A stretch of DNA of 64,000 bases, taken from NCBI GenBank assembly GCA_958296045.1, contig CATQHT010000001.1:682001-746000 (forward strand), read 5' to 3'. The position numbers and the translations under genes were made by a program. The stretch comes from Rhodothermales bacterium (lineage in GTDB: Bacteria; Bacteroidota; Rhodothermia; Rhodothermales; Bin80). The notes beneath the pieces are model-generated. The model was given only the letters and a program-made list of their open reading frames with translations, searched no databases and was not told where the DNA came from. Positions 26,760 through 35,364 of this stretch are shown piece after piece (the stretch's first letter is position 1; each line of letters starts with the position of its first letter).

Positions 26760-28043
26760 ATGCAGCGCCGAGCCTTCATACGCGCTGCAGCCGCGGGTCT
26801 GGCGGGAGCCCCGTTGTTGCGCCTGCCGTCGCGTCGCGCCCCTTTCCGCACGGTGCTGATCGGCACCGGCTGGTGGGGCATGAACATTTTGCGCACAGCG
26901 CTCGCATCCAGGTTGGTACGGGTCGCAGGCCTGTGCGATGTAGACCGCCGTCACCTGGATGCTGCACAAACCGAGATTGATGCCCTTACAGGGACGCGAC
27001 CAGCTGTGTACGAAGACTACCGCGAGCTGCTCGAGTCAGAGCGGCCTGATATAGCGATCGTCGCCACACCGGACCACTGGCATGCGCTCTGTGCCATCGC
27101 TGCTATTCGGCGCGGTGCCCATGTGTACCTGGAAAAGCCCATTTGCCATACGCTTGACGAAGGCAAAGCCATCCTGGCGGCGGCGCGCGACCAGGATCGG
27201 GTGGTCCAGGTCGGAACGCATCGTCGGGTGTCGCCGCACAACATGTCGGCGATGCGATTCCTGCGCTCGGGCAGTGTCGGGGACATTGGGATGGTACGAG
27301 CATTCGTCCACTACGGGGGTGGCCCAGGCAGTGTAACGCCTGACTCACAGCCACCGGAGGGGTTGAACTGGGACCTGTGGTGCGGTCCCGCGCCTTATCG
27401 GCCATTCAATGCCCGCATTCATCCGCGCGGTTTTCGCCAGTACCTGGACTATGCCAACGGGCAGCTGGGCGACTGGGGTATTCACTGGCTGGACCAGGTT
27501 TTGTGGTGGACCGAAGAGCGCTTCCCGCATACTGTCTATTCCACTGGAGGGCGTCACGTCAAAGCAGACGGTACGGATGCTCCAGATACACAGGTGGCCA
27601 CGTTTTCGTTTGCATCATTCACCGCCACTTGGGAGCATCGGCTGTATGCAGCCAATCGGGCGGAGCGTACCAACATCGGCTGCTACTTCTATGGCACCCG
27701 CGGCACGCTGCACTTGGGTTGGCGCGACGGATGGACCTTCTACCCTTCACGCCAAGCGGACCCTGAGGTACACGAAGCAGCGGAGCTGGACGCTCCCGAT
27801 GATCAGAACATCCGGGCGTTGTGGGACGACTTTATACGCGCGATTAACACCGGATCGCGACCTGTGTGCGACATCGACCATGGGTATCGCGCCACAGCTA
27901 TGTGCCTGTTAGCAATGATCTCGCTGCGGACTGGGCGAAGCCTGAGCTGGGATGGAGAGCAGGGTCGCATCCTAGGAGACGTGGAGGCCGCAACTATGAT
28001 GCGGCGGCCGTACCGAGAGCCTTGGGTATATCCCGAGGTCTAA
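26760..28043 (+). CDS. Tat-exported Gfo/Idh/MocA-family oxidoreductase
   Basis: This 427-residue protein begins with a twin-arginine signal (RRAFIRAAAAGLAGAPLL). A Rossmann domain follows, with nucleotide-binding VLIGTGWWGMNIL and, later, the family hallmark VYLEKPICHT with the EKP motif. Then come the oxidoreductase C-domain and DWGIHWLDQVLWWTEERFP. Members usually oxidise or reduce sugars or inositols with NAD(P). Tat export lets the enzyme leave the cytoplasm with its cofactor bound, as seen in many planctomycete and Bacteroidota paralogues. The substrate cannot be told from the sequence. It is coupled to the upstream LVIVD protein. Confidence 0.88.
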   Translation: MQRRAFIRAAAAGLAGAPLLRLPSRRAPFRTVLIGTGWWGMNILRTALASRLVRVAGLCDVDRRHLDAAQTEIDALTGTRPAVYEDYRELLESERPDIAIVATPDHWHALCAIAAIRRGAHVYLEKPICHTLDEGKAILAAARDQDRVVQVGTHRRVSPHNMSAMRFLRSGSVGDIGMVRAFVHYGGGPGSVTPDSQPPEGLNWDLWCGPAPYRPFNARIHPRGFRQYLDYANGQLGDWGIHWLDQVLWWTEERFPHTVYSTGGRHVKADGTDAPDTQVATFSFASFTATWEHRLYAANRAERTNIGCYFYGTRGTLHLGWRDGWTFYPSRQADPEVHEAAELDAPDDQNIRALWDDFIRAINTGSRPVCDIDHGYRATAMCLLAMISLRTGRSLSWDGEQGRILGDVEAATMMRRPYREPWVYPEV

Positions 28044-28985
28044 TCGTCGCGGCCGCACCCCAGCTACCGACGCCGGGTGATTGTTACGTGCAGCCCGCAT
28101 GCGGGTGAAGCCATATGTCCGCCAAGGATCACCACCATTGGCGCGCGATGCCCAGCACTTGGTGAGTCCGCTGACCTGCTCCGGTGCGCCTATCTAACTG
28201 GTCTGCCTGGGATGCGCGTCACACCCGGCTACATGGTGGTCGCTGCAGGATTGCGCACCACTGAGGCCGCCTGGGCTTCGGAATCTGGCGGCATCGTTGG
28301 AACTCAGCAGCGTGGGTTGGAAGACTCTTATGCCACACCTTTGGGCCCGAACACCGCGGTAGAGTTCCGAGCGGCCTCTCTAACCTGGTCCAAGCTTTAC
28401 TGCCTGAGCAGCATGCTGTCGCTCGATTGTGGTGCTGTTCCAGCTATCACGTGGCCCGAGAGGCGCCCCTAATGACCTTCGGATCCCAGCGCAATAGACT
28501 CACCCCGCTGGCATGCATATTCCGACTTTCGTGCACCCAATCCGAGGCAAGCTAGACAGTGGTGCTGGAGGTTGTCCAGCTGAGTTATGGTGGTGACGTG
28601 GGCTGCCATGCTCCTGGCAAAATGCCTCCGCACGCTGCGTGCCACGGAAATAACGCGCGATCAACGGAAATATCACCGCTGATGTGCCCCGGCTCTCGTT
28701 GCCATGCCCCGACCTCACGGATTGGTCAATAGGACCTCTCACAAGGTCGGGCAATAATGCTATCTGTTCAAGATGCAGACCTTCGGACGGATACTGCGAG
28801 CCCATGGTCTACTCAACACTTCTTGGCGCAGCAACTGGTGTTCACGTATGGTAACGCGCCCCGACCCGAGGGGAGTCTCCCCAGAATATGATCAGGTGGC
28901 CGCGCAGCAGGCGTTGCACAAGGCACTCGGGCGCATCGGTGGCGGGGGTCGCCACGCAGTCGCTCTTTGCGCATCACCGGCTACC
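28044..28985. other. 0.9-kb gene-free stretch containing repeat copy B
   Basis: No convincing gene is present. Bases 28515-28611 match the repeat at 6109-6207. The rest holds nothing I recognise; short frames on both strands have biased composition and no motif. It looks like a former insertion site. Confidence 0.5.
28515..28611 (+). repeat. Dispersed repeat, copy B
   Basis: This is the partner of 6109-6207. Just left of the shared part it reads GCATGCATATTCCG, and the similar ATGCATATTCCGG occurs beside the tandem array at 5967. The two loci therefore share more than the core block. The element family is inferred as IS21-like from the CGTGCACC-AATCCGA motif. Confidence 0.6.
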
Positions 28986-29870
28986 TCATGGGCAAACAGA
29001 CCGGCCGCTCGCTACGTTTAGCATCCCGCGGTAATCGGCCCCCTGAGCTTGGAAGTATCCCGCCCAGAATGCGCAAAATTCCTCGCTCTGTTGCTTTTCC
29101 CCGTTGTGATCCAGCCTAGGGATACGAAAAACAGTCACAGCGACTCCCTCAAGGGCTGACTCCAAGACGTGATAGTTGGGTGAGCCCTTGAGTCGGTCAA
29201 AATCCATGCCATCGTCATAGAAACTCCAAAAGGGACTATTCTGGATCATGTCGGACACAATCAACAGACTCCGTTGGACCTCGGGGTATTTCTCGCAGCG
29301 ATCAACGCTGACCTCCGCGATGGAAACAATTATTGGGGAAGTGGAGGTGGGGGGACCCTGGAGGGCGGACTCCAGTGCGTCGTTCATCGGCTTGATGAAC
29401 TCTTTTCGGCGGTGCTGTTCATATTTCTCGTGGTTTACGTTACGAGAGCCTCTATAGTCGTCTGGAGGTCCCCAGCCGGAGGTTCCACAATAACAAGCAT
29501 CCTCTGCGCAGTCCGAGGTGTCAGACAACGTAAACACTTTGACTTCGGTTGGCCTGTGTTGGTCAGGCCCGGTAGGAGTTCGATCCAGAGCATCCAACTC
29601 GGCCTCGATTACGGCCCCGAGTCGACGCAACGCGGCATTTCTAATTCGCCGATCGATTTCATCGGACACATCCACCAGAATTGTTATCTGACCCGCCAGT
29701 TTCCCGCACGCGAGAACGTCGGAGCAGTCGGCACTTTGTCGCGAAATGGCGTTGGCGTGATCTACTCCCGCTCCGAGAAGGAGAATCGTGCCGACAAGCA
29801 GTGCAAGGCCCTGGCATCGGGCGAAGCGTTTTCCGGCACCTCTTGGGGACCATATTGCGCTATTTACCAT
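28986..29870 (-). CDS. Exported VWA-like protein of unknown function
   Basis: This 294-residue protein has an N-terminal signal or anchor (hydrophobic GLALLVGTILLLGAGV, then DHANA). It then has GQITILVDVSDEIDRRIRNA, which fits the first strand of a von Willebrand A domain with a partial metal site (DxSxx). A later LLIVSDMIQNSPFWSF fits a second VWA strand. A cysteine-rich loop (CAEDACYCGTSGWG) lies between. A full MIDAS is not evident. It is the third and most distal gene of a minus-strand cluster with two membrane proteins. No family name is recognised; a sensing or adhesion role outside the membrane is a guess. Confidence 0.6.
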   Translation of the reverse strand: MVNSAIWSPRGAGKRFARCQGLALLVGTILLLGAGVDHANAISRQSADCSDVLACGKLAGQITILVDVSDEIDRRIRNAALRRLGAVIEAELDALDRTPTGPDQHRPTEVKVFTLSDTSDCAEDACYCGTSGWGPPDDYRGSRNVNHEKYEQHRRKEFIKPMNDALESALQGPPTSTSPIIVSIAEVSVDRCEKYPEVQRSLLIVSDMIQNSPFWSFYDDGMDFDRLKGSPNYHVLESALEGVAVTVFRIPRLDHNGEKQQSEEFCAFWAGYFQAQGADYRGMLNVASGRSVCP

Positions 29871-30056
29871 AGGTCAGATGTCAAGCTTTATGTTAGTTCG
29901 TGTGCGTTTACAATCAGCGCAGCTCTGGAGCCGCAACGCCATCTGGGAGGAATGCTGGCACAGGTACTTGGCAGGAGTGCTGATCACACCTCATTTATCG
30001 ACGTCCTTCTTCAGTTCGTGCCGATCTACTTGTTCGCTGGTGCAAATGACGCATGG

Positions 30057-31436
30057 CTAGTTCGGAAGGAATGCATCAATCTCCGCCCGCAGATCTGATA
30101 CTCGTCCGCTAAACTCCTGCATTTGCGCCTCGATAGCCTCCAGCTGCTGCTTATGCCGCTCCAGTGCCACCGCCCTTGTCCCAGGGTCAGCAAGCTCCGG
30201 CGGCTCTGGCTGTTTCCAGACTAACTGATCAGCGTCAGTCCAGACTTCACCGTTGATGCCCCTACTTCGCCTGTATAACCGGATTTTCTCCTTGAACTCA
30301 TTCTGATGCCTATCGACCTGATCGAGGTAAGCCCTTTGGTGATCATCGATACGTGCAGCCACAATCGATGCAGCGTGGTGCTGAGCGATCGCATCACCAA
30401 AATGGGACTTGCAGTTCGAGGTAAAGGTATTGCGAAAGGCCACCTCTTTCTCCGCTGCTTTGCCACGCTCCTCCGTGATGCTCTCAACTAGCGCCTTAAG
30501 TGCATCGTCATGGCGTTTCTGCCACTTACGGACCTTAAGATATGGATCGAAAAACAACCAGAAGAACTTGTACGCAGCAAAGGCGCAGGCAATGAGGCCG
30601 ATCGTCATCAGCAGGTAGGACTCAAACCCGTCCAGCCTGAACGGGCTGTGAAGGAATAGGCACACCGCTTCGCTCTGCGCAGTTATTTCGGTTTGGTCTG
30701 CCGTGTAACATGTGTTGCCAGGCGGATTGCCCTCACTTGGGTATTCATTCGACAACGCACCCCGATAGTGTCCAACCAGCAGGTTCCAGCATAAAGCAAC
30801 CGCGGCAAAGGTTGCTAGACCGAACCAGCCTGTGAGTTTCTTAGCTGGGGCGGCACGCCTAGACATTCGATAAAATGCTGCAAGCAGAAAACCCAACGCA
30901 ATCACGTTAACTACGCTAATCCAGAGTGCGAGGCGTTGCCCCGCGGTCTGCCCCCCTAGCAAATTTTTTGCAAAAAGTGGCGCATTAGCGTGCTCCGTTT
31001 CAACATAGAGAACTGCGCCAAGCAGCAGCACGGTCACCCAAGGCCATTGGTACCAAGGTAGACCGAGCAGATACTTTTTCCGAAACTCCGGCACCTCCTT
31101 GGCGTCCCGCTCTGCGATGCGCTCAGCGTCACGCAGCTCCTTCTCCTTCTTAACGGCCTTGGACTGCAAGTCTCCCAGCTTTGAAAGAGTCTGGTCGCGG
31201 GACGCGCTGAGGTCAGCGACGGATTCAGTTGCTAGTTTGCGCGCTTCCCCCTTGTAATAGTCGCCAACCTCTTCGACAGGTGTATCCGGCATATGCCGGT
31301 GGCGATAATCGACGATGCTTTCTCGTTCCGCTGCGACGTTACCCCTGTACTCGCTAGACGCAGCCTCCAGAGCTTCCACGAAGGCCGTTCTTATATGGGA
31401 CTCAAGAGCGTCCGGCTGCGGTGAACCGTTATCCAT
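30057..31436 (-). CDS. Four-helix membrane protein with long coiled coils (paralogue 1)
   Basis: This 459-residue protein has an N-terminal charged, coiled-coil region (about 1-120). Four membrane helices lie near 128-147, 171-190, 205-224 and 272-295, and a second coiled coil runs to the end. Between helices three and four is a loop with NLLVGHYRGALSNEYP and a cysteine pair (TCYTADQTEITAQSEAVC). The same layout and the GHYxxAL phrase recur in the upstream gene product, so the two are paralogues. The start overlaps the end of that gene by 8 bp. The family is not recognised; a two-component membrane complex is inferred. Confidence 0.65.
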   Translation of the reverse strand: MDNGSPQPDALESHIRTAFVEALEAASSEYRGNVAAERESIVDYRHRHMPDTPVEEVGDYYKGEARKLATESVADLSASRDQTLSKLGDLQSKAVKKEKELRDAERIAERDAKEVPEFRKKYLLGLPWYQWPWVTVLLLGAVLYVETEHANAPLFAKNLLGGQTAGQRLALWISVVNVIALGFLLAAFYRMSRRAAPAKKLTGWFGLATFAAVALCWNLLVGHYRGALSNEYPSEGNPPGNTCYTADQTEITAQSEAVCLFLHSPFRLDGFESYLLMTIGLIACAFAAYKFFWLFFDPYLKVRKWQKRHDDALKALVESITEERGKAAEKEVAFRNTFTSNCKSHFGDAIAQHHAASIVAARIDDHQRAYLDQVDRHQNEFKEKIRLYRRSRGINGEVWTDADQLVWKQPEPPELADPGTRAVALERHKQQLEAIEAQMQEFSGRVSDLRAEIDAFLPN

Positions 31437-32538
31437 TCTCTCGCTTTGCTATCTCTCGCCCTATGTACTCCAGCTCTAGCGCCAAATTCTGTCCGCTCTG
31501 ACCGAACAGGCTTTGGCGATCCCCTCTCAAAGTCTTCGGAAACATCTTCGAGGGATCACTGGGCTCTTCCTCTTCCTCTTCCTCCTCTTCTTCGTCGGTT
31601 TCAATCTCGCCAGCTGCTTTCTCTTGGGCCTGTGCATCTAGATGCGTGACCCAAAGCATAGCAGCTAAGAGCAATGTGAATAACCCAGACAGCACCAGAA
31701 TAAAAGAGAAGCCATTACCAGCGGGGATGAACCGTGTTAGCAATAGGCAGCGAGCCTCTTTGCCAGCCACACTCGGCGAAGTAGACTCACTGACAAAACA
31801 GCTTTGCGCGATCTCGACGCCATTGTCAGTCACTGGAGCACCGGGAGCCGTGACCTCCTGGACGCTAGGCGCAGGAAAATCTGAAGGCAGTGCATCGCTG
31901 TAATGCCCGAAGAACAGGTTACAGACTAATCCGATACACCCTATGCCCAAGGCAAGTGCAAAGGCCCACGTCCTGGTATTTGATTGGGGTGCCTGCTCGG
32001 TCGTGGGTAGCGTCAGCGGCTCATCGGCTCCAGGATCGTCCTGGGAATGTACCTGCAATTGCGTTTCTGGGACATCCTCCTCGATGACATCAGCGGGCTG
32101 ACCGGAAGTTCCTAACGAGCTGTTCCGGTTTTGCGCGTACTGCCAGATGTGCCCCACAGTAACCCCGACAAGCACATTCACGACTCCGATCAATAGACCT
32201 TCCCTAAAGGCTATCTGATGGAATGGCCACGAGCTCGACAAGTACACGAGAAACGCCGCTCCCAGCGATTGAAGCAAGATCAGGGCCACCAGATACAGGA
32301 GGTACCTCCTCCTTTGCATCCACATCGCGAAACGCGAAGGCCTTACATCCTCTAAGTCTACCTTGGGCGGCGAATTCTGCTGCCATAGAAGGTAGATTGC
32401 AGGACCATGGCGTGACTCGAGCGCCGGACCATGGAGCGGTTCCTGGGGCCTTCGCGAGAAGGGAGACCACAACCGCTGCCAGACACGGCCTTGTGGCCGT
32501 ACCGGCTCTTCGGGAGACCTCGGCTGGTTGTCAGCCAC
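31429..32538 (-). CDS. Four-helix membrane protein with acidic tail (paralogue 2)
   Basis: This 369-residue protein (GTG start) has four predicted membrane helices near 78-100, 113-130, 190-212 and 275-300. The loop after helix three reads NLFFGHYSDALPSDFP and holds a cysteine pair 16 residues apart (SCFVSE... to ARC), as in the neighbour. The C-terminal region carries an unbroken run of ten glutamates after EIETD. The protein is shorter in coiled coil than its paralogue. It is the first gene of the cluster. The function is unknown. Confidence 0.65.
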   Translation of the reverse strand: MADNQPRSPEEPVRPQGRVWQRLWSPFSRRPQEPLHGPALESRHGPAIYLLWQQNSPPKVDLEDVRPSRFAMWMQRRRYLLYLVALILLQSLGAAFLVYLSSSWPFHQIAFREGLLIGVVNVLVGVTVGHIWQYAQNRNSSLGTSGQPADVIEEDVPETQLQVHSQDDPGADEPLTLPTTEQAPQSNTRTWAFALALGIGCIGLVCNLFFGHYSDALPSDFPAPSVQEVTAPGAPVTDNGVEIAQSCFVSESTSPSVAGKEARCLLLTRFIPAGNGFSFILVLSGLFTLLLAAMLWVTHLDAQAQEKAAGEIETDEEEEEEEEEEPSDPSKMFPKTLRGDRQSLFGQSGQNLALELEYIGREIAKRENG

Positions 32539-33311
32539 AAGTCAAGAAGCGAGTCTTAGTGTTTGGCGACATCACCAGCTGGAATCGTTTTCGGTGCGTA
32601 AGATACACTAAACGATGCCACGAGTTGATCCACCCAAGATCTGCACGAAGAATGCACAGAGGGATTGAGCATCCTTGCCTGGGGTGCAGTCGTGGCAATC
32701 ATGATCCAGACATCAACGCGGTTCGTCGCAGAACGGCCTGGAGCGCAAACCCGCACGGAGTCCTTCTTGCGAGTACTCGCCTAGCAAAAAGCTTGACAGC
32801 TAACTCTTAAACACCACACGCATTGCCGACGGAACACGGCGCACGCTCACGACACCGCCAGCAGGCGGAGTTGGCAGCCCCCTAAGGCTCTCGGATCGGA
32901 AGACCCGTTCAGCAGAGTAGGATTGCCACGGAACGCTGCCTGAGTATCGGGCAAGCTCGGCTGATTTCGTTCCTCTGAACTTGCTTCACAATGACTACTG
33001 ATGCCCACCCTGCGCATCGACACGCTAGTCGAGGCGAGAATTCCTGACTTCCGTAGCCAGCGCCCTGGGCGCGGCCGTGCTTGCTGGCGTCACCCGACTC
33101 CACTCTACTGCCTCCAACGTGCCTGTAGGCGTGAGAATGTACTGCTTCCGCTAACCTTCCAGAGCAGGATTGCAAAGGAACCCTGAAGCAGATTCACGCT
33201 CAAATTATGACGGCGTAGAGTCTGCTGGCTACTACACGACTACAACGGCGCGGAGACGCAGACCTCAGCTATGCTCCTGAGCGGGGTACGCCAAAGCGAG
33301 TTGGGTGGGCG
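32539..33311. other. 0.8-kb gene-free stretch
   Basis: Short frames on both strands have no recognisable features. The part next to 32539 should hold the promoter of the three-gene membrane cluster. No repeat or RNA gene was seen. Confidence 0.45.
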
Positions 33312-33635
33312 TCAGCTGCTCTTAAGAGCCTTCAACCCGCCCAAACCAAACTGAACGCCAAAGGCGGCGCAGGAAAGATCCCACGTCAGCGCATCGAAGC
33401 TGCCAGCTAAGGTATGGTAGACCACAAAGGCCGTTGTCATCACAGTCAATGCGGCGGCCTGAGATTCCCTGTCGCTCTTACCTACACAGAGCAAGGCAAA
33501 GGCCACCACGCACATCACGAGCATTGCCCAAGAGAGCATGCCCCAATAGTCGCCTGGTATCCAGCTTTCTAGCGCATAGTACACCAAGGCCAGAAGACCA
33601 ACAACAGCGTTGAGTGCTGCAATAAGCTTATTCAT
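33312..33635 (-). CDS. Small four-helix membrane protein, copy 1
   Basis: The product has 107 residues, almost all hydrophobic, with about four membrane spans: LIAALNAVVGLLALVYYALE, GMLSWAMLVMCVVAFALLCV, ALTVMTTAFVVYHTLAGSFD and a C-terminal span ending in KALKSS. It resembles the next gene (33759-34091) in length, in the MNK start, in the W-(M/L)SW-MLV phrase and in VxHxTLxGS. The two are tandem duplicates. The function is unknown. Confidence 0.6.
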   Translation of the reverse strand: MNKLIAALNAVVGLLALVYYALESWIPGDYWGMLSWAMLVMCVVAFALLCVGKSDRESQAAALTVMTTAFVVYHTLAGSFDALTWDLSCAAFGVQFGLGGLKALKSS

Positions 33636-33758
33636 CGTCGTTACGATTTGAGTAATTCAGGTACCGGCGGAGTCGGGCTTTGATTCGCAAGGAACAGCGC
33701 ACCACTACGGCGCTTACGCCCCAAGTGTCATAGCCCGAACTCCAAAGGATGGTCAGGG

Positions 33759-34091
33759 TCAGGATCTCAGTTTCCTTCCGATAGCAATGCCACACACCAC
33801 ATACAACACCGTGGTGATGGCCCATAGATCGCCGCTGCCCGCGCTGCCACCTAGCGTCTGGTGCACAACCAGAAGCGTCATCAGTAGCGTCCAGAAGCGG
33901 CTGCTGCCACCTCCGTCACTGTCACCGTCGAAGCCAAAACTAAAATACGTCGCCAACAGAGCAGTGACGAGCATTACCCAGCTCATCCACTCCCACTGAG
34001 AGCCATCGGTGCCTAGAATTGGATCCAGGCAAAAATAGAGCAGCACCAGAAATGCCACAAGAGTGTGAACGCCTCCTAAGACCTTGTTCAT
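33759..34091 (-). CDS. Small four-helix membrane protein, copy 2
   Basis: This 110-residue paralogue of the downstream gene has spans at GGVHTLVAFLVLLYFCLDP, WMSWVMLVTALLATYFSFGF, TLLMTLLVVHQTLGGSAGSG and LWAITTVLYVVCGIAIG. The loop between spans two and three is glycine/aspartate-rich (DGDSDGGGSS), unlike the copy. The 123-bp gap between the two genes contains no recognisable gene. Confidence 0.6.
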   Translation of the reverse strand: MNKVLGGVHTLVAFLVLLYFCLDPILGTDGSQWEWMSWVMLVTALLATYFSFGFDGDSDGGGSSRFWTLLMTLLVVHQTLGGSAGSGDLWAITTVLYVVCGIAIGRKLRS

Positions 34092-34562
34092 AGCGGTTTC
34101 CCGTTGTTTTGAAGGGGATTAGACTGGACAAATATTAACGAATCCTTCGCGGAATCGCAACGAAAGGAACCGCCACTTCACATAGTTTTCTGCCATGGGC
34201 ATGAAACGTTACTAAGATTAGGCTATAGTATCTATCTGTTTAATGTAATGCATGAACTGGGATGGGTGTGTTTTGCTCAGGGTGGCGAAGGGACGCTCTT
34301 GCTGCAGAGCGGCCGCTGCGTGCAAGAAGGATGCCGAGCATGCGCGCGAGCGACGTGACAATGCGGTCCCGTCCTCTCGGCTCATCTTGCGCGGCCAAAG
34401 AGGCGCGAAGGGTCTGCATGGCGCGGATGCGCAGCTGCGCATCCGACTCAGGAGCGAAGCCGGGTCCGTCTGCCGGTGTGCTCTACTGGATGTTCGGGTT
34501 ACAAGCGCATCACAGGCCACCAGGCAAGCACGTCGTCTCCAGCACCTATTAGCGTCAGAAAT
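34092..34562. other. Gene-free stretch with a perfect 20-bp palindrome
   Basis: Open frames exist on both strands (34262-34552 plus, 34218-34520 minus), but both are arginine/serine/alanine-rich without motifs. Bases 34425-34444 form a perfect 20-bp inverted repeat without a loop, centred between 34434 and 34435, which could be a protein-binding site or a cruciform. Confidence 0.45.
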
Positions 34563-35261
34563 CTAACGGCGCTCTAGCAGCCAGCCTCCGTACAGGAGTC
34601 CAGCCCAATATCGGTGAATGAGCCGCAGCCCCGCGTCGTGGCAGATCTGCATTATGCGCTCCTCAGGTACCCATGCGATCCCAGCAGCCAACCGCCGCAA
34701 AAGCCGTGCCTTAGCAGCATCACCATACCCTCGAAGGCTCATATAGCGCTTCCAGGCCTCATAGAAAAAGGCATGGTGAGGTGCCGACCGGTCTCCATGC
34801 AGGTCAAAGAGCGCTACCGTACCGCCCTTTGGCATTCGCTCCGACACGCTGGCCATCAACTGCTCCTTAGCACCATCGTCGCGTAGGAAATGCATCACGT
34901 TGATGACTGTGGCCGCATCGTACCGCTCAGAAGCCGGAAGCTCGTGCACATATCCGTGGTAGAAGCTGGTGCGGCCTCCAGCACCCACCTTCTGTGCCAC
35001 CCGCTGCGACAGCCGTATCATCTCCGCGCTGGGGTCGACAGCCGTAAAAGACCATCCCGGCGCACTGGGCGCAAATGACCTGAACTCCTGGCCAGTGCCA
35101 CAGCCTACAATCAGCACACGGGCCGATGCGCCCGCCCTTTCTAACAGCAGCGCCAGCGTCGCCGGAAATAACGTGTCATATCCCGGAATTACGCGGTGCG
35201 CCAGATCCTCGTAAATCTCGCCGTAGTCGCCGTCAAAGTTGAACGCCTCCGCGTTTAGCAT
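34563..35261 (-). CDS. Class I SAM-dependent methyltransferase
   Basis: This protein of about 232 residues has motif I ARVLIVGCGTGQEFRSFAP, the acidic end of strand two in WSFTAVDPSAEMIRLSQRV, and the post-motif MHFLRDDGAKEQLMASVSERMPKGG. These are standard for methyltransferases that use S-adenosylmethionine. The start is taken at the ATG of MLNAEAFNFDGDYG; a TTG 63 bases upstream is an unlikely extension. The substrate is unknown and no neighbour points to one. Confidence 0.85.
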   Translation of the reverse strand: MLNAEAFNFDGDYGEIYEDLAHRVIPGYDTLFPATLALLLERAGASARVLIVGCGTGQEFRSFAPSAPGWSFTAVDPSAEMIRLSQRVAQKVGAGGRTSFYHGYVHELPASERYDAATVINVMHFLRDDGAKEQLMASVSERMPKGGTVALFDLHGDRSAPHHAFFYEAWKRYMSLRGYGDAAKARLLRRLAAGIAWVPEERIMQICHDAGLRLIHRYWAGLLYGGWLLERR

Positions 35262-35364
35262 TCCCTTACCATTGCCCGCAGTCGCCTCAGCCACCTGAAC
35301 GAACCGGTTTGCCCTTAGTAACAACAGCCATTACCCCGCTCCCACGTATACCTTTTCGTGTGAT

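Noticed and set aside
29274-30098. Long plus-strand frame opposite the VWA-like gene
   Set aside because: It has no motif and odd composition, while the minus-strand frame has a signal peptide and VWA-like strands.
34218-34552. Small genes on either strand of 34218-34552
   Set aside because: Both frames are arginine/serine/alanine-rich, overlap each other and show no motif or ribosome binding site.
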